In this document: positions 49,946 to 59,400 of the stretch, one piece after another
Layout: the number at the start of each line of letters is the position of its first letter
How positions within the stretch are numbered: the stretch's first letter is position 1
Assembly: GCA_036558645.1 (NCBI GenBank)
Contig: DATBFG010000033.1
Coordinates: 1-61,142, forward strand
Length of the DNA stretch: 61,142 nt
Direction of reading: 5' to 3'
DNA from: DATBFG01 sp036558645
Lineage (GTDB): Bacteria; Acidobacteriota; Terriglobia; Terriglobales; Acidobacteriaceae
Program-made: the position numbers and the translations under genes
The notes under the pieces: model-generated
What the model saw: only the letters and a program-made list of their open reading frames with translations
The model's database searches: none
What the model was told of the DNA's origin: nothing

Positions 49946-51022
49946 TTGCAGTCAGCCTCCGAAATTACGTTTCGCGTAAAGCAAGCTGCGAGAGAAGCCG
50001 GCTTTGAACTGAGTGGCATCTCGCCCGTGCGAGACTTCGCAGATCTCGATCACTTCCCTTCCTGGATTGAATCCGGATACGCGGGCGACATGAAATATAT
50101 GGAGGCTCGCGCCGACAGCGGAGAACTCAAGCGCTCCTCGCTGCGTGCAACGATGCCATGGGCGCGAAGTGTGATCGTGTGCGCGATCAACTACAACACA
50201 CCACATCCATATTCCACTCAAGCTAACGCCTCAGACCGCGGATGGATTTCGCGGTATGCGTGGAGCCGGGAAGACTACCATGATGCCGTTCTGCGGCGTT
50301 TACGCTCGGTCGAAGAGAACCTGCGAAATGCATATGGAGGCGCGGACGTCCAAACCCGATGCTACGTAGACACTGGTCCGCTGGTTGAGCGCGTCTATGC
50401 TAAGTACGCTGGAGTGGGTTGGATCGGAAAAAACACGTGCGTTCTGAACCAGCAACAAGGTTCGTGGCTGTTTCTTGGGGTCATCCTCACTTCATTGGAA
50501 TTGACTGCTGACATTCCGGCACCTGACCGGTGTGGAAGCTGCACGCACTGCATTGATGCCTGCCCTACAAATGCCTTCCTGGGGCCGTATCAGCTCGATG
50601 CGACGAAATGCATTTCATACCTGACGATTGAGAAGAAAGGGACGATCCCTGAAGACCTGCGCGAAGGAATGGGACACCATGTTTTCGGTTGCGATATCTG
50701 CCAGGACGTTTGCCCGTGGAACCGCAGAGCTCCTATCAGCAACGCGGCTGAGTTTGAGGCGCGAGAAGGGTTAGTGAATCCTGCGCTCGAGTGGCTGGCC
50801 GAGATCACGGCGGAAGAGTTCAACACGACCTTTCGAGGATCGCCCATTCGACGCGCAAAGCGCACTGGGTTGAGAAGAAACGCTGCTATCGCAATGGGCA
50901 ACAGCGGAGACACCAGTTTTGTCCCGGTGCTCGAGCGGTTATCGGCTGATGAGGACGCATCTGTCGCAGAGCACGCAGCGTGGGCTTTAGAGAGGTTGAA
51001 ACAAGGGTCGGATCGGAAATGA
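49946..51022 (+). CDS. queG: Epoxyqueuosine reductase QueG
   Basis: QueG makes the last step of queuosine synthesis in tRNA, reducing epoxyqueuosine with a B12 cofactor and two [4Fe-4S] clusters. The 358-residue protein has the DUF1730 N-terminal part (RVKQAAREAGFELSGISPVR, GYAGDMKYMEARAD), the cobalamin/active-site region (RCYVDTGPLVERVYAKYAGVGWIGKNT), two ferredoxin motifs (CGSCTHCIDACP near 195, CDICQDVCP near 248) and HEAT repeats at the end (GDTSFVPVLERLSADEDASVAEHAAWALERL). I use TTG 49946 as start since the protein begins there; the frame is open upstream within the DUF507 gene. Confidence 0.93.
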   Translation: MQSASEITFRVKQAAREAGFELSGISPVRDFADLDHFPSWIESGYAGDMKYMEARADSGELKRSSLRATMPWARSVIVCAINYNTPHPYSTQANASDRGWISRYAWSREDYHDAVLRRLRSVEENLRNAYGGADVQTRCYVDTGPLVERVYAKYAGVGWIGKNTCVLNQQQGSWLFLGVILTSLELTADIPAPDRCGSCTHCIDACPTNAFLGPYQLDATKCISYLTIEKKGTIPEDLREGMGHHVFGCDICQDVCPWNRRAPISNAAEFEAREGLVNPALEWLAEITAEEFNTTFRGSPIRRAKRTGLRRNAAIAMGNSGDTSFVPVLERLSADEDASVAEHAAWALERLKQGSDRK

Positions 51023-51072
51023 TCCATCGCTAGTAAATTCAGGAAATAAACCACTTCCAAGGATTGTTAGGG

Positions 51073-51230
51073 ACAAAGAACGAAGAGGCAACCAACCGCC
51101 TTCCTCCTAGTTCTAACTCTGTATAGCAGGAACGTCGGTGAACTTGGCGAGACGCAGCTGAGAGTGAGAGTTCACCGGGCAGTAGTGTGAAGCCAGCCTC
51201 CGGGCAATCGAGCCCGGAGGCTTTTGTTTT
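51073..51230 (+). ncRNA. Candidate structured RNA
   Basis: Between queG and the next gene, a stretch ending in a strong terminator shows internal stems: GGTGAAC (51136-51142) pairs with GTTCACC (51169-51175), and GTTCT/AGGAAC (51112-51135) also pairs with one bulge. No reading frame is convincing. It is about 150 bases, in the range of small regulatory or house-keeping RNAs. I cannot match it to a known family. The start is approximate, and no promoter is clear. Confidence 0.5.
51196..51230 (+). terminator. Intrinsic terminator of the RNA at 51 kb
   Basis: Perfect 10-base stem (GCCTCCGGGC / GCCCGGAGGC), 6-base loop, then TTTTGTTTT. Confidence 0.93.
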
Positions 51231-51334
51231 GCCGAATTTTGTTACTTCTCCACTATCAGCTCACCGACCGTGCGGACATCATCGAGAGGTTTAGAACACC
51301 AATGTTTTGATCTCTCCTCACTGGGTGTAGCATT

Positions 51335-53281
51335 TTGTGGATGGCCTGCGCATCCATGCCGACTGTGCGAATTTCTCCGCTCTGCGTTTCTCTTTTCGTG
51401 CTGTGCGCGTTCGCGGCCCCAACTCTTGCGCGAGCCTCGGAGCCACAATGGGTGAGGATCAGCTCAACTCATTTTGCGGTTCTGACCGACGCTCCTGAAA
51501 AGAACGGACGGAATGTAGTGCTGCGTTTCGAGCAGATGCGGTCGGTTTTCAGCCAGCTTCTAAACAAGCCGCGGATCAACCTGCCCGAACCGTTGGAGAT
51601 CATTGCATTCAGAAATAATGTGGATTATGCAAAGGTCAGGCCCGCTCGTGGTCAGCAGTCGAGTGGGTTTGTTCTCCTCGGCGAAGACCGCAACTATTTC
51701 GTTCTAGACCTCACCGACGACCAGAGCTGGCAGGCAGTAACTCATGATTTTGCGCATGTCTTTCTCGACTTCAATTACCCCCCGACGCAGCCCTGGTTCG
51801 ATGAAGGCTTCGCCGAGTACTTTTCAAGTCTGAGCTTGAGTAATAACCAGGGGCAGGTCGGCGGGGACACGGACGGACTGACTGAACTGCTTAAGACCCA
51901 ACCGTGGAAGTCCCTTCCAGAATTGTTCTCCGCACAAAAGCCTGCCGGAAGTGAAAGTTCACGGCGAAACTTGTTTTATGCCCAGTCGTGGATTGTGATG
52001 CACTACCTGATCAATCAGAACAAACTGGCTGCGACTGGCGCATTCTTCGATATGGTTGAAAATCAGAAGGTGCCGGTTGCCCAGGCGATTCAGCAGGCAT
52101 ACGGAACAAGTGCGGAGCAGTTTGACAAGGACATCAAGGCTTACTTCCAGTCCTTGAATTTCTCGAATTCTGGGCAGCAATCACCTGGATCAACGAGTCC
52201 GATTCATACATTGAATGTTCCGTCCGCCGGGCCCGAGGGACTCGGCGTCAGCGCGCAGCAGATTCCCTCTGATGACGCGAAAGCACTCGTAGCAGAAATG
52301 AGTCTCCGTGTGCCGGAACATCGAGACCAGGCAGTGAGGGACTTGGAGGGTCTATTAACACCTGCTCCCAAGGTACCAAGCGCCATTCCATACCGTGCAC
52401 TGGCGTGGGCGTCCATGGAGAGAAAAGACTTTCCTGCCGCCACTGAGGAGCTCGGGAACGCGATGGGGATCGACAGCAAGGATTTGTGGACGCGTTATTA
52501 CCTGGCGCTCGTCAAATATAATGCCGCCCAGACCTCCGGCGGCGAGATGCAGGGCCTCGGCAACATGATGCAGGATCTGCGCGCGGTACTCGATCTCTAC
52601 CCAGAGTTTGCCGAGGGATACTATCTGCTGGCAATCGCGCGTCTCGAAGGCGGCGGTGTCAATTCCGCGCTTGAGTCGATCAAGGCGGCCATTCAGTTGA
52701 ACCCACGCGAACAGAAGTACATGCTGGAGATGGCGCAAATTTATCTTGCCGGCAAGCGCTGGGACGCGGCGACAACTTTATTACAACACCTGAGTGAGAG
52801 CCGCGATACACAAGTGGCGCAGCAGGCGCGCAACAGCCTGGATGACGTGCCCAGCTTGAAAAAGTATGGGCGCGCGACGCGAGAGTCAGCGCCGCAACCG
52901 GGTTCAGCGGCGGCTCAACCAGTAACGCAACTGAAGAAAAGGGAGGACGCGAGCTCCGCAAATGAGAATTCTGAAAATCAGAGCTCCGAAAACGAGGAGG
53001 AGCATCCGCAAGAGCAACCTCGCGAACCCCAACCGGACCGGCGGCCAGTTTTGTTCCTCAAGGGCAGGATCGTGAGCGTGGATTGTTCTCAGGCACCCGC
53101 GGCAATGGTCACAGTCGCCTCGGGAAAACGAAGCCTAAAGCTGAGGACAGAAGACTACAAGAATCTTTTGTTAATCGGCGTGAATTCCTTTGCTTGCGAC
53201 TGGAGTAATCGTTCCGTCTCTGTGAACTATAAGGCAGGCGGAAAAGCGGATGGGGACCTGGTATCGCTGGAACTGCAATGA
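51335..53281 (+). CDS. Secreted DUF1570/peptidase-MA-like protein with TPR repeats
   Basis: A 648-residue exported protein. A signal peptide (PLCVSLFVLCAFAAPTLARA) is followed by a gluzincin-like domain: AVTHDFAHVFLDFN near residue 139 and PWFDEGFAEYFSSL near 155, i.e. the H-x-x-x-H plus downstream E of the peptidase MA type, but with Asp in the place of the catalytic Glu of HEXXH. Then come TPR repeats (about residues 335-490: AIPYRALAWASMERKDFPAATEEL, LYPEFAEGYYLLAIARLEGG) and a charged disordered segment, with a small beta domain at the end. AT-rich upstream with the RNA candidate. Probably a pseudopeptidase or a changed-metal enzyme. Confidence 0.75.
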   Translation: MWMACASMPTVRISPLCVSLFVLCAFAAPTLARASEPQWVRISSTHFAVLTDAPEKNGRNVVLRFEQMRSVFSQLLNKPRINLPEPLEIIAFRNNVDYAKVRPARGQQSSGFVLLGEDRNYFVLDLTDDQSWQAVTHDFAHVFLDFNYPPTQPWFDEGFAEYFSSLSLSNNQGQVGGDTDGLTELLKTQPWKSLPELFSAQKPAGSESSRRNLFYAQSWIVMHYLINQNKLAATGAFFDMVENQKVPVAQAIQQAYGTSAEQFDKDIKAYFQSLNFSNSGQQSPGSTSPIHTLNVPSAGPEGLGVSAQQIPSDDAKALVAEMSLRVPEHRDQAVRDLEGLLTPAPKVPSAIPYRALAWASMERKDFPAATEELGNAMGIDSKDLWTRYYLALVKYNAAQTSGGEMQGLGNMMQDLRAVLDLYPEFAEGYYLLAIARLEGGGVNSALESIKAAIQLNPREQKYMLEMAQIYLAGKRWDAATTLLQHLSESRDTQVAQQARNSLDDVPSLKKYGRATRESAPQPGSAAAQPVTQLKKREDASSANENSENQSSENEEEHPQEQPREPQPDRRPVLFLKGRIVSVDCSQAPAAMVTVASGKRSLKLRTEDYKNLLLIGVNSFACDWSNRSVSVNYKAGGKADGDLVSLELQ

Positions 53282-53317
53282 CGTTGTAGGGGTCGTAAGC
53301 AACTACAATTAAGAACT

Positions 53318-54229
53318 ATGTCGTGGATCAGCATCCAGGATTATCGCGATAATCGGTTCCTGCCAGGTGTGAATGCCGCGGAACGAGCGAAGCACTATTG
53401 CGGGGAATTGGAACGGGGGCAGATCCTGTTTTTCGATCAGCCGCCATTCGGGTTTTCGAAGGCCGATGCCGACTTCCTGATCAATCAGCCGCAAACCAAT
53501 TCAAAATTACACAAGAACATCTCCTACAGGCCGGAGGCCGATGAGATGCGCGGCTTCGGGGGCGACCCTGGTGATGAAAAGCGCGCCCAACAGATCCTGC
53601 GACACTACTGCGAGCAGGTGACAGAACTGGTGGCAACACTGCTTGCCCCCTATGCGGGAAAGGTTCAGCGAGACTACGCGAGTTTCCGGCCTCTCGAAGA
53701 GGAGGGCCGGGACCTCCCTCTGCATAAGCGTAATGACCTCTTGCACGTGGACGCTTTCCCGAGCCGTCCAACACGCGGAGGACGGATTCTGAGAATATTC
53801 ACCAATGTGAACCCGGTAAAGGGCCGCGTATGGCTGACAGGGGAGCGATTCCCCGGACTGGCACAAAAGTACGCGCAGGCGGCTGGTCTGAAGTCAATCG
53901 CAGGATCATCGGGAAAACGAGCGACCATGCACCTGCTGCATTCGGTCGGGCTGCCGGTTCCGGACCGCTCGGCGTACGACGAGTTCATGCTGCGGTTCCA
54001 TGATTATCTGAAGGAGAACGATGAGTTTCAAAAAAGTGGAGACAAGCAGCGGCTTGAGTTCCCGCCCATGTCGACCTGGCTGGTGTTCACCGACGGAGTA
54101 CCGCACGCGGCTCTGTCCGGCCAGTTTGCTATGGAGCAGACATTCATCGTTCCGGTGGAAGCGCTGGTCTCGCAGGAGGATTCGCCGATCGCTGTGCTCG
54201 AGAAGTTGTGCGGAAACAAGCTGAGTTGA
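53318..54229 (+). CDS. Kdo hydroxylase (KdoO) family protein
   Basis: A 303-residue Fe(II)/2-oxoglutarate-dependent dioxygenase that hydroxylates Kdo in the LPS inner core to Ko. Family features: the N-terminal FDQPPFGFSKADADFLINQ, KNDLLHVDAFPSRPTRGGR with the iron ligand pair H-x-D near residue 142, RILRIFTNVNPV-KGRVW-TGE, and the third ligand in VPHAALSGQ near 260. It fits well with the lptB/lptC block in the same window and indicates an outer membrane with LPS. Single gene, convergent with the cold-shock gene. Confidence 0.88.
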   Translation: MSWISIQDYRDNRFLPGVNAAERAKHYCGELERGQILFFDQPPFGFSKADADFLINQPQTNSKLHKNISYRPEADEMRGFGGDPGDEKRAQQILRHYCEQVTELVATLLAPYAGKVQRDYASFRPLEEEGRDLPLHKRNDLLHVDAFPSRPTRGGRILRIFTNVNPVKGRVWLTGERFPGLAQKYAQAAGLKSIAGSSGKRATMHLLHSVGLPVPDRSAYDEFMLRFHDYLKENDEFQKSGDKQRLEFPPMSTWLVFTDGVPHAALSGQFAMEQTFIVPVEALVSQEDSPIAVLEKLCGNKLS

Positions 54230-54256
54230 GTGTGTTCGCGAATCGCCAAAAAATTA

Positions 54257-54282
54257 ACCCTCCCAGGGAAAACTGAGAGGGT
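54257..54282 (-). terminator. Intrinsic terminator of the cold-shock gene
   Basis: ACCCTC and GAGGGT arms (54257-54262, 54277-54282) plus inner pairs; read on the minus strand the stem is followed by TTAATTTTTT. It ends the cold-shock transcript and faces the KdoO gene. Confidence 0.75.
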
Positions 54283-54301
54283 CCACGGTGCGGAGTGAAT
54301 C

Positions 54302-54505
54302 TTAACCGCGCGTAACGTTTGCTGCCTGGAAACCCTTGGGTCCTTTGAGGAGATCAAACTCCACGGTTTCCCCTTCATTCAGGGTGCGATAGCCATTCTC
54401 CTGGATCGCGGAGAAGTGGACGAAGACATCCTCTCCTGTCGATCGTTGGATAAAGCCGTAGCCCTTAGCACCGTTGAACCACTTCACTGTACCTTTCTCT
54501 CTCAC
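54302..54505 (-). CDS. Cold-shock protein, CspA family
   Basis: A 67-residue OB-fold RNA chaperone. The RNA-binding motifs KGYGFI near residue 15 and DVFVHFSAI near 27 are intact, and length is normal. I take the GTG at 54503-54505, 7 bases after AAGGAG; an in-frame ATG nine codons upstream lacks a good ribosome site. A long gene-less stretch upstream would fit the long 5' leader typical of csp mRNAs. Confidence 0.95.
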   Translation of the reverse strand: MREKGTVKWFNGAKGYGFIQRSTGEDVFVHFSAIQENGYRTLNEGETVEFDLLKGPKGFQAANVTRG

Positions 54506-54944
54506 AAAAGTACTCCTTTCGCCTCTGGTCAATGATTAAGTTTCCCGATCTTCCCGTCGAAATTTCCGCACGGAAATTCCCCCCTCAGGAAATCCGGAAA
54601 CCAGTATTGATGTCGGTGGATGTTGAATCTCGCTCAACAGGAAAGGCTCCTGAGTTTTGCGCCATGGAAGGAAGGGTCGGCGCAAAGCTCCGGAGCCTGT
54701 CGTGATCGTGCGGGTTTCGACTACTCAACACAAACATCAACCCAAGCTGCTGATGCGCTCGCTGTACGTTTTTGCCCAGCGAGCACAAGATAATATTGAG
54801 GAACTTAGCTTCTGGCAAGAAGATAAATGTGAGTGAGCCTTACGGCGGAGCCAGCAGTGGCCTGTTCGGGAAAGAGTTCCATCCTGCAGATCGCTAGAGG
54901 GGATGGCACAAGGGCGGGCCGGTATCTTGCAAGTATCTGATAAC
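54506..54944. other. Gene-less stretch upstream of the csp gene
   Basis: No gene is seen in these 439 bases on either strand. They would hold the csp promoter and leader on the minus strand and the promoter of the BrkB-like gene on the plus strand. No regular structure was found by eye. Confidence 0.5.
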
Positions 54945-55826
54945 ATGGGGGAAATCGTGGCTCTAAAACTGGAATCCGCCGGGATCGCCCCTGCGCCCAA
55001 GAGCGCTAGCCCCTATTCGGGCCTGGTTTCTTCCACAGTGAAATATCTGTTACGGACCGAGGTACACACGTTTGCATTTTCCGTGGCGGCCAATGCCCTG
55101 CTGTCTTTCTTCCCTTTCGTACTGTTGCTGATGACTTTAACGCGCCGTGTGTTCCAGTCGCGCGTGATGTCGGATGTCATCGTCCAACTATTGCGGGACT
55201 ATCTGCCTGCCGGACAGGATTTCGTGATCCGCAATTTGAACGCGCTGGTTGAGACACGTCAGCGGACGCAGATCCTATCGCTACTGATCCTGCTGGTAAC
55301 GTCAACAGGCATCTTCATGCCGCTTGAAGTGGCGCTGAACCGAATCTGGAATTTCACGCGCAACCGTTCTTACCTGGGGAATCAGCTCATGTCGCTGGGA
55401 CTGGCGTTCGGGTCCGGTGTATTGGCGCTGCTTTCGATTGCGCTTACCGCCGGGAACGTAGCTCTGCTGACGAGCTTTCTACACCCCCATGGCGACTTCG
55501 TCTTGCGGCTGGGAGGGTTCCTGGTCATGAAGACATTTTCAGTGGCAGCCAGCATGGCTATCTTCTTCCTTATTTACTGGCTTCTGCCAAACGGCAAAGT
55601 TTCGGCGCGCGCAGTGTTGCCGACAGCGGTCATCATGGGGCTGCTTTCGGAGTGCCTGAAATACGCATACATCCTCGCTCTTCCCTGGCTGAATTTTCAG
55701 GAAGTTTACGGACCGTTTGCATTGTCGGTAAGCCTGATGTTCTGGGCATTCTTGTCGGGATTACTGCTGTTGACAGGAGCCCACCTGTCGGCCGAACTGC
55801 ACGCCCGGCGACTCCTAAGCCGCTAA
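54945..55826 (+). CDS. YihY/BrkB family inner-membrane protein
   Basis: A 293-residue membrane protein of the YihY/virulence factor BrkB family (often misnamed RNase BN). Six or so helices are visible: about residues 42-62 (FSVAANALLSFFPFVLLLM), 108-126, 146-170, 188-206, 220-240 and 252-275. The AYFAxxALxxFFPF-type segment at the start (here FSVAANALLSFFPF) is the family mark. I take ATG 54945; a GTG at 54957 with GGGGGAA close by is an alternative. Substrate is unknown. Confidence 0.85.
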   Translation: MGEIVALKLESAGIAPAPKSASPYSGLVSSTVKYLLRTEVHTFAFSVAANALLSFFPFVLLLMTLTRRVFQSRVMSDVIVQLLRDYLPAGQDFVIRNLNALVETRQRTQILSLLILLVTSTGIFMPLEVALNRIWNFTRNRSYLGNQLMSLGLAFGSGVLALLSIALTAGNVALLTSFLHPHGDFVLRLGGFLVMKTFSVAASMAIFFLIYWLLPNGKVSARAVLPTAVIMGLLSECLKYAYILALPWLNFQEVYGPFALSVSLMFWAFLSGLLLLTGAHLSAELHARRLLSR

Positions 55827-55958
55827 ACATCACGCAAGCCCGCAGAGAATCAAATCACAAAATAGGGTGATCGTTGGCACAGCGGGCCGCTCCTTTGACT
55901 CCTACCATGCAAAATACTCCCGTCAACATGGCTGGGCCTCGATTCTCAGCGAGGTTCC

Positions 55959-56489
55959 ATGTCAGCCCTTCGAAAATTCTTATTGCTGTCTCTGCTCCCG
56001 CTGGTTGGCACGCTCTCACAAGTTTCCTCAGGCGAAGCGCTTTGGCCCAAAACGATGGGTGCCGGCCAGGTTATGGCTCGCGCCGGCTACATCTTCACTG
56101 GAACCGTGATGACAGTGAAGAGGATCGACTCTCCAAATGCAGTTGCCAAGGTCGAGGTGACATTCCGTGTTGACCGCGGAATCCGTGGTGTTAAGAGCGG
56201 GCAACTCCTAACGATTCATGAATGGGGTGGCTTGTGGGCTGATCGCGAGCGTTACCGCGTGGGGCAAAGTGTCGTCCTCTTTCTCTATCGGACAAGCAAA
56301 TTGGGTTTGACGAGTCCTGTCGGAAATTCCCTGGGGCAACTGAATATCGACAAGGATGGCAGAGTAACGCTTCCTCCCGGGTGGACGGCGGAGAACCCAG
56401 GGGGGCGGGCGTCCGAACCGGGTGCGAGGTGGAAAAGCCGGATGAATGTGCGGGATTTCACAAGAGAAGTTGAGCGAAGGGCGGAATGA
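55959..56489 (+). CDS. Hypothetical secreted protein, first of a coupled pair
   Basis: A 176-residue exported protein with a signal peptide (MSALRKFLLLSLLPLVGTL). The body is beta-rich: YIFTGTVMTVKRID, VEVTFRVDRGIRGVKSG, LLTIHEWGGLW, VLFLYRTSKLGLTSPVGN, which resembles an OB-like fold seen in many short exported proteins. The stop overlaps the ATG of the following gene (ATGA), so the two are translated together. I do not recognise a named family. Confidence 0.75.
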   Translation: MSALRKFLLLSLLPLVGTLSQVSSGEALWPKTMGAGQVMARAGYIFTGTVMTVKRIDSPNAVAKVEVTFRVDRGIRGVKSGQLLTIHEWGGLWADRERYRVGQSVVLFLYRTSKLGLTSPVGNSLGQLNIDKDGRVTLPPGWTAENPGGRASEPGARWKSRMNVRDFTREVERRAE

Positions 56490-59400
56490 GTATGGTCCCG
56501 ACGGAGAACTCTCACAAGAGCAGACACGGCGCTTCCAAATCCGGCCGCCGCAAGGTCGGGGTATCACAAACGACCTTGCCGCTTTTCGTACGGCTGTTTT
56601 GGCCGGTGTTGTACGCGATTATCGCTTTGATCGTGCTTATCAGCGTGTTGATCAAGCCGGCGCATGGTGGCGGACCCCGATACATCGCCGGCAACAGCTA
56701 TTTCGACGCGGGATTCAAGGGTTTGCCGTTGACCTGGCGGCAAGGGATCGTTGCGTATTACACGGATCAGGGAAATCTGAGTGCCCTGCTCCCGCACTCG
56801 GATGCCGACATGTTCGTCTCGGACGCTTTCAGCCGCTGGACGGGTATTTCAACCGCGGCTGTTGCAGCCACGAACTCAGGCCAACTGGCGGAAGACGTGA
56901 ATGGCACGAATGTTTTCGTGAATGCGGATCAGACAATCGCGATGCCTGTTGACATTCTGCCAGCGGCAATCGACAAACCATTGGGAGTGGTTTACGACAG
57001 CGATGGCGCTGTTACAGATGCCCTTCTCGGAGAAGGGGCCAGTGATCCGCTCTATTGCAATACGAATGACGTGTTCGGCGGGCCTGACAATCTCAGCACC
57101 GATGCCCACATTGTTCATGCACTCGTTGTGATGAACGGTCATTGTGCGCAGACGACGAACCAACTTGGCGACTTGAAGTACCACTTGGTCCGCGTGCTGG
57201 GACGAACACTGGGGTTGGCCTGGTCGCAGACCAATCTTAACGTCATCACGCGTCAACCGGTTCCCACGGCGGATGACTACGCCGGGTTTAGCATCTTGCA
57301 TGCGACCGACCTCATCAGCTGCGTTCCAGTATCAGTGTGCTATCCCAATGCTGATCAGCCGAAGATGGATGATCGCGCGGCGGTTTCGCGGCTGTATCCG
57401 GTAACCAGCGACAACATCGCGGAGTTTCCAGGAAAGCAGTTGTTCGAGGACAACACCGCCCGGATACATGGAACCTTACAGTTTGTGGATGCAAATGGCG
57501 CTCCTGCACAACCGATGCAGGGAGTAAATGTGGTGGCACGATGGATTGATCCTGGGACAGGGAAGGCATCGCGGGCGACGGTAGCGGCATCGGTTTCCGG
57601 ATTTCTGTTTCGCGGAAATGCTGGAAATCCAGTCAGCGGACCTGACAACCCCGGAACCGAACAGCGCTTCGATCAGTTCGGGTCAGACGATACGACTCTG
57701 GAAGGATCATTCGATCTGGCGGGGCTGGAAATTCCCAATGGTGCGAACAGCGCACAGTATCAATTAACCATTGAGGCAGTGGACCCGGCATGGTCGCAAC
57801 CAGTCGAGCCGTACGGTCCATGGCAGGTGGAGCCTTCGGGTACGATGCAGCCGATCATCGTGACGGTGAGCAAGGGTGGCGACACCCAACAGGACCTTCT
57901 CATGCTGGAGAGCGCACAACAGCAACAGGATGCTCTTGGGTTCGACAGTTACGAAAACCCTGTGCCGGTTCCCTCCCCAGGCGAATGGATTGGCGCGCTA
58001 AGCGGCTATGGGGATTCCGACTACGTCTGGTTCATGGGCCAAGTCAACCGGACTTTGACGGTGGAAGTTTCCGCACTGGATGAGAGTGGCAACATCACGG
58101 ACCGCAAGGTTCTTCCGATGATTGGAATTTGGGGGTTGAGCGATCCGTCCGGCAATCGTCCTCTGGCAGCTTCAACCGGCGTGTTCAACACGGAGATCTT
58201 TGGCATGACCAAGCTGGATGCCACTGTAGTCGGAAGTGGCGGTTTTCGCCTGGGGATTAGCGACTTCCGCGGAGACGGCCGGCCCGACTTTCGATACCAT
58301 GCACGCGTTCTTTATGGCGATGCGGTATCGCCAGAGCGCGCGAGTGTCAGAGGAGGAACCGCTCTGGCGATCAGCGGCCTGGGGTTTACTTCGGGATTGA
58401 ATGTGACGGTTGGAGGCATCAGCACTCCTGTCCTTTCTTCGTCAAGCAATCAACTGATCGTGTCCGCGCCCGCGTTCGCAGATGGCGTGCGCGATATCAA
58501 TATTCAAGATCCGGTGACCGGATCGAAGTCCACGATGACTGGAGCGGTGACCAGCGGTGCGGCGGCGACGGATGTGATTCGCATTATTTATGGGGGAAAC
58601 CCTCCGACGCCGGTGGGCACGGAAGCAGCGAACCCGATTCGTATAGGAGTTTTCGAGGCAGATGGTTTATCCCCCGTCGCCGGGGCCAGCGTGTCATTGA
58701 CCGCGGCCCCGGCGGTATCATTCTCTGCCTGTGGAGGGGCCACGAGTTGCACGGTTTTCAGCGATGACGCCGGCGAAGTGATCACGCGCGTGACACCACT
58801 CAGCGCGGGAGCAAGCACGATTACTGCATCACTGGCACCGGCTTCCTACAATCCTCCGCAGATCGCGGCGACAACTCTCGTGGCCACCTCTTCCGCCTTG
58901 GATTTCGGTATCGTCTCGCCCAACCAATTCGTGGCTGAAGGCGTCACGATGGATCTGCCGATCACAGGGCGCGTCCTGTCTTTCGGCGTTCCACTAAGCG
59001 GGCGATCGGTGAAGTTCCAGATTGTGAGCGGAACAGGTACGCTCAGCAAAGAGACCGTAAGTAGCGACTCGAAAGGCTTCGTGAATACAACTCTTCACCT
59101 GGTCTCTTTTTCAGAAGAGGTACAGGTCGTGGCATGCGTGGAGCCAGGAGACCATCCGTGCGAGACGATGGTTTTCGCAGTCGTGCCGCCATCGATGTTG
59201 AGACTTGAAGAGGTATCGGGAATTTCGCAGGTGCTCGCATCGGGACAGAGCTTTCAGCCGGTCACGTATCGAGTCACAGATACTGCCGTGCCGGGAGATC
59301 CGGTGCGCGGGGCGAGCGTTCTGTTTCAAGTGTTAATCGAGCGTCCCCAAAAGGACGCTCCGGTGGTGTGGCTGGGAGATGGAGTGATTGGGCAGCAGCC

